Assembly (NCBI GenBank): GCA_019120525.1
Contig: DWUW01000339.1
Location: 1 to 6,920 of the forward strand
DNA length: 6,920 nt
Source of the DNA: Candidatus Eisenbergiella stercorigallinarum
GTDB taxonomy: Bacteria; Bacillota; Clostridia; Lachnospirales; Lachnospiraceae
Direction of reading: 5' to 3'
The translations under genes were made by a program, and so were the position numbers. The notes beneath the pieces were generated by a model that worked only from the letters and a program-made list of their open reading frames with translations, searched no databases and was not told the DNA's origin. Positions within the stretch are counted from its first letter, which is position 1. Every line of letters begins with the position of its first letter. This document shows, in pieces, positions 1 to 6,383 of this stretch.

Positions 1-698
1 AACCGGGCGGCACGGAAACTGCCTTGTTCTGGACAAGGCGCGCCGCCCGCGAGGAGGATGTGCTGGACCTGATCGATCAGATCGAACGGGGCTTTGAGAT
101 GATCGAGCGGCGCATCGCCAGCCTGGACCGGGAGCACAGCAAATACATCCGGGCCACCCTGAGCCGCCTGAACTACCTGCTGAGCGGGGAAAGCGACCGC
201 CACGGCCTGCTGATCCAGCTTTTAAACCGGCTGGGAGAGCCGGAGGAAGAGGCGGAGATGGAACGCAGGCTCCGCCTGACCGCTGAAAAAATGAACCTGG
301 CCTCCTGGGACGTGCTGGGAGAAAACGCCATTTACCGGGGACGGCGCAGGAAGAACTTCATGAAGGAGCTGGAGCCGGAGGAAAAGGATCCGGAGCTTTC
401 CAGGGAGGAAATCCTGAGGCTCAACCGGATCCACCACCGTTTTACCCGCGCGCAGGTGGAGGAATATATCGAAGAACACATGGAGAACGGCTGCCTGGAT
501 ACCGGACTGCTTTCCGTGGAATCGGACGAGGATTTTGAAAAGCTGATCCTGGCCTATGACCTGAGCATCCGCAGGGACGGAAGGTTCGAGGTCCTGGAGG
601 CGGGGTATCAGGTGAAGCGCGGCCCCTACACCTGGCCGGCCATGATGTTTGTGGAAAGAGAACGGAAACAGCCGGAGCGTCGTTCCGACAAGATGTAA
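1..698 (+). CDS. jetA: Wadjet JetA-like subunit (DUF5716-like), C-terminal part, truncated at the left window edge
   Basis: The reading frame is open from the first base (first whole codon at 3) to a TAA at 696-698. This gives 231 codons of a longer protein whose N-terminus lies upstream. The TTG at 24 is an internal Leu codon, not a start. The visible part is charged and mostly helical: an ALFWTRRAAREED segment, a helix with IERRIASLDREHSKYIRATL, then a C-terminal domain ending near GPYTWPAMMFVERE. This resembles the C-terminal half of DUF5716 proteins, the JetA of type III Wadjet. JetA is regarded as the kleisin-like subunit (MukF/MksF analogue) that bridges the JetC heads. That role is family knowledge; no catalytic motif is visible. 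The stop is 9 bp before the next ATG and overlaps its ribosome binding site, so the genes are co-transcribed and probably coupled. The family call rests on sequence resemblance plus the position directly ahead of JetB- and JetC-like genes. Confidence 0.78.
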   Translation, partial: PGGTETALFWTRRAAREEDVLDLIDQIERGFEMIERRIASLDREHSKYIRATLSRLNYLLSGESDRHGLLIQLLNRLGEPEEEAEMERRLRLTAEKMNLASWDVLGENAIYRGRRRKNFMKELEPEEKDPELSREEILRLNRIHHRFTRAQVEEYIEEHMENGCLDTGLLSVESDEDFEKLILAYDLSIRRDGRFEVLEAGYQVKRGPYTWPAMMFVERERKQPERRSDKM

Positions 699-707
699 GG
701 AGAAAAA

Positions 708-1412
708 ATGCTTGAATATATCAGCCGTCTTTCCAACGCGGATCAGGAGCGGATGCAGAGCGTGCTCAGCCAGCTTTACCGCCAGACCTTTCTGCTGGAA
801 AGAAAATATGACAAAAGGGCGGGGCGGCTCGTCCTCAATCACGATTATGACTTCTGTGAGCAGCACATGGAATTTCTGAAGGATTATCTGGACGTGGCGG
901 GGATCCTCATCGAGAAAAATACAGAGCTGGGCGCCATCTATATCCAGGGACAGACTCTGCTGGGAGAACGGCTTCCCAAGCTGGCGACCATCTACCTGCT
1001 TCTTTTGAAGCTGATCTATGACGAACAGATGGCGGCGGTCTCCTCCAGCGTGAACATCGTCACCACCTTCGGCGCGCTTTCGGCAAGAGCCGGGGAATTC
1101 CGGCTTACCAGAAGCCTGTCCTCGGTTTCGGAGATCAGACGGGCGCTGGCCATTCTGAAAAAGTATCAGATGATCGAGCCGCTGGACGCGCTGGAGGAGC
1201 TGAACGAAGGCACCCGGATCCTCATCTATCCCTGCATCAATCTTCTGCTGATGCGCGAGGACATCAGAAAGCTTCTCGCCGTATTCGGCGAAGAGGCGGG
1301 AGGGGACGGCGCGGCGGAGGAGATAACCGCGGCGGATGAGGCGGCCGCGGAGGAAGAAGCCACCGCGCCGGACGACGCACAGGAAGAAGGAGAGACCCGA
1401 AATGCAGAATGA
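708..1412 (+). CDS. jetB: Wadjet JetB-like subunit (DUF6063-like)
   Basis: This is a complete 234-codon gene. AAGGAG at 697-702 lies 5 nt before the ATG and overlaps the jetA stop codon, which fixes the start. The core (about residues 1-193) is a helical and winged-helix-like protein. It has an N-terminal helix beginning LEYISRLSNADQERMQS, an aliphatic segment KLATIYLLLLKLIYDE, and a C-terminal LARSEIRR-like region (SEIRRALAILKKYQMIEPLD) leading to RILIYPCINLLLM. This matches the small accessory subunit next to JetC in DUF5716-type loci, analogous to MukE/MksE (kite-type) proteins that bind the kleisin and DNA. The last 40 residues or so are an Ala/Glu/Asp-rich, probably disordered tail. Its final codons overlap the jetC start by 11 bp, so translation of the two is likely coupled. 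Identity is inferred from resemblance and gene order. The alternative is another MksE-like protein of an SMC system. Confidence 0.75.
   Translation: MLEYISRLSNADQERMQSVLSQLYRQTFLLERKYDKRAGRLVLNHDYDFCEQHMEFLKDYLDVAGILIEKNTELGAIYIQGQTLLGERLPKLATIYLLLLKLIYDEQMAAVSSSVNIVTTFGALSARAGEFRLTRSLSSVSEIRRALAILKKYQMIEPLDALEELNEGTRILIYPCINLLLMREDIRKLLAVFGEEAGGDGAAEEITAADEAAAEEEATAPDDAQEEGETRNAE
1387..1393 (+). promoter_or_regulatory. Ribosome binding site that sets the jetC start
   Basis: AAGGAGA ends 8 nt before the ATG at 1402, ideal spacing. The frame is open further upstream, with another ATG at 1336, but that start would add a 22-residue Arg/Lys/Pro-rich leader made of out-of-frame jetB codons. The binding site therefore supports 1402 as the true start. 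Confidence 0.85.
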
Positions 1413-4400
1413 GAATCAGGCCTTCAAGGCGGTCACCCGGATCGTCCTGAACAACTGGCATTATATCGACGCGAAGGTGCTTGAGCTGAACCGGAGCATC
1501 AATTTTTTCACCGGACATTCCGGAAGCGGTAAGTCCACGGTGATCGACGCCCTGCAGATCCTGCTCTACGCCAACACGGACGGAAGAGGATTTTTTAACA
1601 AAGCGGCCGCGGACGATTCCGACCGCAGCCTGATCGAATACCTGCGGGGTATGATCAACATCGGAGAAAACAATCAGGCCAGGTACAAAAGAAACCGGAA
1701 TTTTTCCACCACCATCGCCATGGAGCTCACCCAGACCGCTTCCGGGGAAAAGGAGTGCGTCGGCGTGGTCTTTGACGTGGAAACGGCGACCAATGAGATC
1801 ACCCGTTCCTTTTTCTGGCACAAAGGCGGCCTGCCGGAGCATTTTTACCGGGTGGGCGGGCAGATGAGCCTGGACCTGAACGGGGCGGAGGCGGAAGCAT
1901 CCGGAGCCGCGGAAAATACGGCGGACGCCGGATCGGCCCAGGACGGCCGGGAAGCTTCCATGCCTGCAGCAGGCGGCCGCGCGCTTTCGGTGAAAAAAAA
2001 CACCGGAGAGGTCCGCGCCATGTCCACCACGGAGCTGAAGGCCTGGATGAACCGGAATTTCGCGAAGGACGAATGGTTTGCCACCTCCAATAACGAGCGG
2101 TTCCGCAGGAACCTGTACGAAGTGTATCTGGGCGGCCTTGACATGGAAAAATTCCCCAGACTGTTCAAGCGCGCCATCCCCTTCCGCATGAACATCCGCC
2201 TGGAGGATTTCGTGAAGGAATACATCTGCATGGAGCAGGACATCCACATCGAGGACATGCAGGAGAGCGTGATCCTCTACGGGCGCATGCGCCAGCGGAT
2301 CGAGGACACGGCGGAGGAGATCGGACAGCTGCAGGCGATCCAGGAGGGCTATGAAGCCGTGCGCGAAGAAGAGGATCTGCTGGGAAGCCTCCGCTACCGC
2401 GCGGAGCGGCTGACCCTGATGCAGATGCAGGAGCAGATCTCCCTGCTGGAAGCCCGGATGGAGACCGGAAAACAGGATCTTCAGACCCTGGAAAACACGC
2501 TGGAAGCCCTGAACCGGCAGAAGGAAGCCCTGTCGCGGGAGCATGAGGAGATCAACCGGGAGATCCTGCAGAGCGGCTACGGCGAGCTGGAGGAAAGGCG
2601 CAGAAATCTGGCGGAGGGCCTGGAGCTTCTTACGCGCAGCGAGCGCAGGAAAAACGTCCTCTGCGAAAGCCTTGCCGCCTGGGAGGAGGAAGAGAGCATT
2701 TCCAATCAGGCCCTCTGGGACATCGACGCCTTCCGGAAGGGCGAGATCACCGGAGAGGGCCTGCTCCGCCTGAAAAAAGAGCTGGGAGGGCTTAGGGACG
2801 AGGCGGAGCGCCAGCGCCAGGAGGCGGCTTCGGAAAAAAGAAGCCTGCAGAAGGAGGCCGCGCTTCTGGAGCGCGACTTAAAAGAGCTTCGGATGGGAAA
2901 GAAGGCCTATCCAAAGGCGCTGGAGGAGGCCAGGATCCAGATTCAGAAAAGCCTGTACGAACGCACGGGAAAAAATGTGCCGGTGCGCGTTCTCGCCGAC
3001 CTTCTGGACATCCGGGATGAAAAATGGAGAAACGCCCTGGAAGGGTATCTGGGCTGGAACAAGCTGGCTCTGATCGTAGAGCCCGCCTTTGCATCCCAGG
3101 CGATGGAGGCCTACGAAGGGCTGGAGGCCGCCCGCTTTTCCCATGTGGCCCTCGCGGACACGGGAAAGCTCTCCGAACAGGAATTTTCCGCCCGCCCCGG
3201 CTCCCTCGCCGAAGAGGTGGAGTGCCGGGAAAACTATGTGAAAAACTATGTGAATTTCCTGCTGGGAAATGTGATCAAATGTGAATCCGTCGAACAGCTC
3301 CGGAAATGTCGGGTGGGCGTGACCGCGGACTGCCTGCTTTACCAGAATTTTCAGCTGCGCCGCCTGAATCCGGAGCAGTATACGAAGCGGGCCTTCATCG
3401 GAGAAAAGAGCCTGAAAAGAAGGCAGAAGGAGCTTTCGGAACAGCTTTTCAGCCTGCAGGAAGCGCTGGAGGAAAGCGCGAAAGAGGCAGAACAGGCCGC
3501 CCACCTGCTCCGGCTGGAGGCCCTTTCGGACCCGGCGGAAACCTATCTGGAGCTCTTTGCCGACGTGCAGGAAAAGCGCAGAAAGGAAGAGCAGCTCGCC
3601 CGCCTGGACAAAAAGCTTTCCGAAGTGGGAGAGGGCGCGGTGGAGGCGCTGAAGGAACAGCTCTCTGCGGTGGATGGAAAGCAGCGGGCGCTTGAACGGG
3701 AAATCGACGCCGTCAAGCTGAAGATCCACGACCAGAACCGGAAAATGGAGAAGGACCGCCAGGATCATCTGGAGAAAAACGAAGCCCTCCTTTCCGGACA
3801 GAAGGCCCTGGTTTCCAGCAGAAACTGGGAGGAGGCCTTCGACGGCTGGTTTGCAGGCCTGAAAAATCCCTCCTTCGACGCCCTTCTGCGCCGGACCGGG
3901 GAGGAAAGAGAGCGGGCCGGACAGCTTCTGGAAGAGAAGAAAAACAGGCTGGTGGATTTAAGGAGCGACTACCTGAGAAAGCATCCCGGCAGGGACTTTT
4001 CTGCCAGCGCGGCGGACAACGCGGACTATCAGGAGCTTCTGGCCCGCCTTTCCTGCGAGCAGATCCGGGAATATGAGCAGATCGCCGAAAAGCAGGCCAG
4101 AACCGCCGTGGAGCATTTCAGAGAGGATTTCATTTACAAGATCCGAAGCGCCATCCGGGAGGCCTTCCTGCGCCGCGACGAGCTGAACCGGATCCTGCGC
4201 AGCCTGAACTTCGGAAAGGACCGCTACCAGTTCCGCATTTCCAGAAACCGCGGGCCGGACGGGGCCTACTACGACATGTTCATGGACGAATCCCTGGAGA
4301 TCGACCCGTCCGCCCTTTCCGGCTCCATGGACCGGCAGCTGGACCTGTTTTCCATGGACCATGAAAAGAAATACGGCGCGCTGATGAACGACCTGATCCG

Positions 4401-4908
4401 CATGTTCCTCCCGCCCCAGACCGCGGACGCGAAGCAGCAGGAGGAAGCGAAGCGCAACATGGAAAAATATTCCGACTACCGCACCTACCTTTCCTTTGAG
4501 ATGGAACAGATCGTGGAAGGGGACGACCGTCTGGTGATCGACTTAAGCAAAATGATCCGCAAAAACTCCGGCGGCGAAGGCCAGAACCCCCTCTATGTGG
4601 CCCTCCTTGCCAGCTTCGCCCAGGCCTACCACATCAGTGTCTCCCCCGGCGCTGCCCGCCGTCCCACCATCCGCCTGGTGGTGCTGGACGAGGCTTTTTC
4701 CAAGATGGACGCGGAAAAGGTGGCAAGCTGCATCGAGCTGATCCGCGGCCTGGGCTTCCAGGCCATCATCAGCGCCACTAACGACAAGATCCAGAACTAC
4801 CTGGAGAACGTGGACAAGACCTTCGTATTCGCCAACCCGAATAAGAAAAGCATTTCCATCCAGGAATTTGAAAAGAAGGACTATGGGCAGCTGGAGGGGG
4901 AAGAATGA
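1402..4908 (+). CDS. jetC: Wadjet JetC, SMC-like ATPase
   Basis: The protein has 1168 residues, as expected for a full SMC-like JetC. Near the N-terminus FFTGHSGSGKST carries the Walker A motif (GHSGSGKST, residues 38-46). The N-terminal head runs to about residue 300. A coiled-coil arm follows (about 300-515), then a hinge-like globular region (about 520-668, with YLGWNKLALIVEP and VGVTADCLLYQNF), then the returning coil (about 669-935). The C-terminal head has the ABC signature KNSGGEGQN (1054-1062), Walker B IRLVVLDE (1090-1097), a D-loop FSKMD (1099-1103) and a terminal SATNDK segment (1124-1129). All ATPase motifs look intact. In the family, JetC dimers with JetA and JetB extrude DNA loops on small circular DNA, and JetD then cuts it. 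Residues 158-193 are a low-complexity Ala/Gly/Glu-rich insert in the head. The stop overlaps an ATG (ATGA), but no jetD follows. A MukB/MksB-type condensin is the alternative, less likely given the JetA/JetB-like partners. Confidence 0.88.
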   Translation: MQNENQAFKAVTRIVLNNWHYIDAKVLELNRSINFFTGHSGSGKSTVIDALQILLYANTDGRGFFNKAAADDSDRSLIEYLRGMINIGENNQARYKRNRNFSTTIAMELTQTASGEKECVGVVFDVETATNEITRSFFWHKGGLPEHFYRVGGQMSLDLNGAEAEASGAAENTADAGSAQDGREASMPAAGGRALSVKKNTGEVRAMSTTELKAWMNRNFAKDEWFATSNNERFRRNLYEVYLGGLDMEKFPRLFKRAIPFRMNIRLEDFVKEYICMEQDIHIEDMQESVILYGRMRQRIEDTAEEIGQLQAIQEGYEAVREEEDLLGSLRYRAERLTLMQMQEQISLLEARMETGKQDLQTLENTLEALNRQKEALSREHEEINREILQSGYGELEERRRNLAEGLELLTRSERRKNVLCESLAAWEEEESISNQALWDIDAFRKGEITGEGLLRLKKELGGLRDEAERQRQEAASEKRSLQKEAALLERDLKELRMGKKAYPKALEEARIQIQKSLYERTGKNVPVRVLADLLDIRDEKWRNALEGYLGWNKLALIVEPAFASQAMEAYEGLEAARFSHVALADTGKLSEQEFSARPGSLAEEVECRENYVKNYVNFLLGNVIKCESVEQLRKCRVGVTADCLLYQNFQLRRLNPEQYTKRAFIGEKSLKRRQKELSEQLFSLQEALEESAKEAEQAAHLLRLEALSDPAETYLELFADVQEKRRKEEQLARLDKKLSEVGEGAVEALKEQLSAVDGKQRALEREIDAVKLKIHDQNRKMEKDRQDHLEKNEALLSGQKALVSSRNWEEAFDGWFAGLKNPSFDALLRRTGEERERAGQLLEEKKNRLVDLRSDYLRKHPGRDFSASAADNADYQELLARLSCEQIREYEQIAEKQARTAVEHFREDFIYKIRSAIREAFLRRDELNRILRSLNFGKDRYQFRISRNRGPDGAYYDMFMDESLEIDPSALSGSMDRQLDLFSMDHEKKYGALMNDLIRMFLPPQTADAKQQEEAKRNMEKYSDYRTYLSFEMEQIVEGDDRLVIDLSKMIRKNSGGEGQNPLYVALLASFAQAYHISVSPGAARRPTIRLVVLDEAFSKMDAEKVASCIELIRGLGFQAIISATNDKIQNYLENVDKTFVFANPNKKSISIQEFEKKDYGQLEGEE

Positions 4909-4973
4909 AGTCACTTACTGCTCAGTCCCGTGCCGGTCACCTGCTGACCGGCACGGAAGAAAAAGGTTCGTAA
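4905..4973 (+). other. 22-codon open frame coupled to the jetC stop; possible jetD start remnant or upstream peptide
   Basis: The ATG at 4905 overlaps the jetC TGA (ATGA), the arrangement usually seen where a downstream operon gene is translationally coupled. AGCTGGAGGGGG just upstream (about 4889-4900) could serve as its ribosome binding site, with GGAGG about 6-10 nt before the ATG. The frame begins MKSLTAQSRAGHLL and closes at TAA 4971-4973. Most of it is the first perfect hairpin, so the codons past about residue 8 are probably not original coding sequence. I see no JetD domain in this or the other two frames up to 5211. It could be the stub of a disrupted jetD, or an ATGA formed by chance. 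Low confidence that it is a functional gene. Confidence 0.3.
4928..4956 (+). repeat. Perfect inverted repeat 1 (12-bp stem)
   Basis: The arms CCGTGCCGGTCA (4928-4939) and TGACCGGCACGG (4945-4956) are exact reverse complements around a 5-nt loop, CCTGC. No T-run follows on the + strand, so it is not a standard intrinsic terminator for the jet operon. It is the first of three adjacent hairpins. Confidence 0.85.
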
Positions 4974-5000
4974 CAGTTCTGCCGAAGGCTGAACTGTTAC
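4970..5000 (+). repeat. Perfect inverted repeat 2 (10-bp stem with an inner GCC/GGC extension)
   Basis: The arms GTAACAGTTC (4970-4979) and GAACTGTTAC (4991-5000) are exact reverse complements. After a T/T mismatch, GCC-GAA-GGC continues the stem to a GAA loop. Read on the minus strand the hairpin is followed by GAACCTTTTT, so it could terminate minus-strand transcription. On the + strand no U-tract follows. Confidence 0.85.
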
Positions 5001-5005
5001 AAAGG

Positions 5006-5034
5006 TTCCGGGCTGGTTACTGTTCGGCCCGGAA
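5006..5034 (+). repeat. Inverted repeat 3 (8-bp perfect stem)
   Basis: The arms TTCCGGGC (5006-5013) and GCCCGGAA (5027-5034) are exact reverse complements. G-U and G-C pairs can extend the stem inward. The loop contains GTTACTGTTC (5016-5025 with its flank), matching the left arm of repeat 2 at 8 of 10 positions. AAAGGTTC occurs just before both repeat 2 and repeat 3, so the two may come from one duplicated, diverged unit. Confidence 0.75.
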
Positions 5035-5041
5035 AAACCGA

Positions 5042-5070
5042 TTGACATTTCGCCCCCTTTTGTTTATGAT
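5042..5070 (+). promoter_or_regulatory. Near-consensus sigma-A promoter for the Rpn-family gene
   Basis: TTGACA (5042-5047) is a perfect -35. It is separated by exactly 17 bp from TATGAT (5065-5070), a 5-of-6 match to the -10 consensus. Transcription should start near 5077, leaving a leader of about 135 nt before the ATG at 5212. This is the best promoter in the window. It would let the nuclease gene be expressed independently of the jet operon. Confidence 0.8.
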
Positions 5071-5080
5071 GATCTCATCA
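5067..5080 (+). promoter_or_regulatory. Operator-like dyad over the -10 box and predicted start site
   Basis: TGATGA-TC-TCATCA is a perfect inverted repeat with a 2-bp centre. It covers the end of the -10 element and the predicted transcription start. Such a position would suit a repressor, but no candidate regulator is encoded in the window and a 6-bp half-site is short, so this stays tentative. Confidence 0.35.
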
Positions 5081-5163
5081 GCAACATATCTGACGATCTG
5101 CGTTATTCTTTTGGCGAGTCTGCCGTATTACACAGAGGTTGGAAAACAACAGAAAAAGGAAAG

Positions 5164-5192
5164 CGGCAGGGGCATTTTCTGTATACCTGCCG
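5164..5192 (+). promoter_or_regulatory. Leader stem-loop just upstream of the Rpn ribosome binding site
   Basis: CGGCAGG (5164-5170) and CCTGCCG (5186-5192) form a perfect 7-bp stem with a 15-nt loop. The stem ends 2 nt before AAGGGAGG (5195-5202), which lies 9 nt upstream of the ATG at 5212. The structure leaves the binding site free but could affect access to it. Nothing else recognisable occurs in 5081-5163. Confidence 0.4.
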
Positions 5193-5211
5193 GGAAGGGA
5201 GGCTGTAGAAA

Positions 5212-6240
5212 ATGGGTGAAAAGAATGAAGCCATTCTGAGCTATCTGGAGGACAATGCCAGATTTGCCGATCTGATGAACGGCGCCGTATTCGGCGGCGT
5301 TCAGGCGGTAGATCCAAAGCAGCTGGAGGACGCGTCGGAGCACTATACCGAAAAGGAAGGGAAGGGGCGGAACATAACATACCGGGGCCGTACCCGTGAT
5401 ATCATCCGGCGGGTCAGAAACGGAGGGAGCATTCTGCGGCTGGTGGCGCTGGAAGCCCAGGAAACGGTGGACTACGGAATGCCGCTTCGCTGCATGAATT
5501 ATGACGCACAGGAATATCTGCGCCAGGCAAGGGCGATTCAGAGAAAGAATGAGAAGGAGGAGAAGTACCGGAACGCTTCCGAGCTTCTGGGACGGCTCCG
5601 GAGTACGGACCGGCTGTTCCCCGTTTATACCGTATGTCTGTACCACGGGATCGAACCCTGGGACGGGCCGCTGTATCTGAGCGATATGATGCGCTTTGAA
5701 AAGGAGGACGCTTTCCGCGGATTATTCCGGGATTATCCGATGATCCTGATCCGCGCGGATGAGCCGATGGATTACGGGGCATTCCGGACTTCGCTGAGGG
5801 AACTGCTTGCGGTGCTTCCTCTCAGGAAGGACCGCAGGGAAATGAGGAAGTTTATCGGAGAGCGGGAGGCGTACCGGAAACTGGACAGAGAGACGCTGGA
5901 GGCGATCGCGGTAATGACGGACAACAGGAGGCTTCTGGAAAAGGCGGAGGACTACAGGAACGAGAAAGGGGAATACGATATGTATGAGGAAATGGGAAGC
6001 TTTTTCATGGACGGAGTAGAAGAAGGGATGGAAAAGGGAAGAGAAGAGGGAAGAGCGGAAGGAATAGAAGAAGGCCGCGAAGAGGGGATCCGGGCGATGA
6101 TCCTGGACAATCTGGAAAACGGAAGCAGCCGGGAGCAGATCCGGGAAAAACTGGGAAAGTACTTTGGAATGTCGGAAAAAAGGGCGTCAGAATATCTGGA
6201 GCATTTTTTACAGGAAAAGGGATGCCTGTCCGCAATTTAG
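5212..6240 (+). CDS. Rpn-family PD-(D/E)XK nuclease (recombination-promoting nuclease / putative transposase)
   Basis: This is a complete 342-codon gene with AAGGGAGG 9 nt before the ATG. The N-terminal half looks like the PD-(D/E)XK fold of the Rpn/YhgA-type family. Asp63 in TRDIIRR and the E-x-Q motif at Glu81/Gln83 (LVALEAQE) are the likely metal-binding residues, followed by the family hallmark VDYGMPLRCMNYDAQEY (about 86-102). The middle has the usual PVYTVCLYHG strand (about 142-151). The C-terminal part (about 266-294) is a run of EEG/EKG/REEG units, then a helical segment. These tails are common in Rpn proteins of clostridia. Rpn proteins are DNA endonucleases that stimulate RecA-independent recombination, and E. 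coli members have been linked to phage defence. Here the gene sits in the expected jetD position but has its own promoter, 303 bp after jetC. Whether it works with JetABC is unknown. It may simply be an independent, mobile-type gene. Confidence 0.82.
   Translation: MGEKNEAILSYLEDNARFADLMNGAVFGGVQAVDPKQLEDASEHYTEKEGKGRNITYRGRTRDIIRRVRNGGSILRLVALEAQETVDYGMPLRCMNYDAQEYLRQARAIQRKNEKEEKYRNASELLGRLRSTDRLFPVYTVCLYHGIEPWDGPLYLSDMMRFEKEDAFRGLFRDYPMILIRADEPMDYGAFRTSLRELLAVLPLRKDRREMRKFIGEREAYRKLDRETLEAIAVMTDNRRLLEKAEDYRNEKGEYDMYEEMGSFFMDGVEEGMEKGREEGRAEGIEEGREEGIRAMILDNLENGSSREQIREKLGKYFGMSEKRASEYLEHFLQEKGCLSAI
5980..6240 (+). other. Possible internal in-frame start giving an 86-residue C-terminal Rpn short form
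   Basis: Met257 (ATG at 5980) is preceded by AAAGGGG (5965-5971) with 8 nt spacing, a fair ribosome binding site inside the gene. Initiation here would yield the region MYEEMGSFF, the EEG-rich repeats and the terminal helices, without the nuclease core. For E. coli rpn genes, short proteins made from internal starts have been reported to block the toxicity of the full-length nuclease. Applying that here is inference. The purine-rich tract could produce the match by chance. Confidence 0.3.
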
Positions 6241-6309
6241 GATTTTCCGTCAGGCACTGGCCAGTAAACAGGAACCTTCGGCCGGAAGGGATGAAATGCC
6301 TCCCCACGG

Positions 6310-6338
6310 TTGACCGCCGCCGCGCTTTGCGGTAGGAT
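6310..6338 (+). promoter_or_regulatory. Candidate promoter for the downstream ATPase gene
   Basis: TTGACC (6310-6315, 5 of 6 to -35 consensus) is followed after exactly 17 bp by TAGGAT (6333-6338, 4 of 6 to -10 consensus). The start would be near 6345, about 39 nt before the ATG at 6384. A small CCGC/GCGG hairpin lies in the spacer. The match is moderate. Read-through from the Rpn gene is also possible because no convincing terminator follows it. Confidence 0.45.
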
Positions 6339-6383
6339 AAAGAAAATGAGAGTGTTGCCGAAAACGGAGGGAAAGAGGACGGG

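Noticed and set aside
1336..1401. Upstream ATG extending JetC by 22 residues
   Set aside because: The extension is a highly basic Arg/Lys/Pro string produced by reading the jetB tail out of frame. The ribosome binding site at 1387-1393 points to the ATG at 1402.
1264..2544. A 426-codon open frame on the minus strand across jetB and jetC
   Set aside because: It lies opposite two well-supported genes, is rich in His/Leu/Pro/Arg as expected for the reverse of Glu/Leu-rich GC-rich coding sequence, and shows no family motif.
2878..3768. A 296-codon minus-strand open frame opposite the jetC hinge
   Set aside because: It is entirely antisense to the JetC hinge and coil, with no recognisable domain.
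4928..5034. Intrinsic terminators for the jet operon
   Set aside because: The stems are strong, but none is followed by a + strand T-run. Only on the minus strand does a T-run follow hairpin 2, and no minus-strand gene is supported there.
5066..5239. A small protein with a hydrophobic stretch (ATYLTICVILLASLPYY) starting at ATG 5066 or 5069
   Set aside because: Both ATGs lie in or next to the -10 box, upstream of the predicted transcript start. There is no good ribosome binding site, and the frame runs into the Rpn gene.
6223..6289. Terminator after the Rpn gene: dyads TGCCTG/CAGGCA (6223-6256), ACTGGCCAGT (6256-6265), CCTTC/GAAGG (6275-6289)
   Set aside because: The stems are short (5-6 bp) and no U-tract follows. 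They are real small dyads but do not make a convincing terminator.
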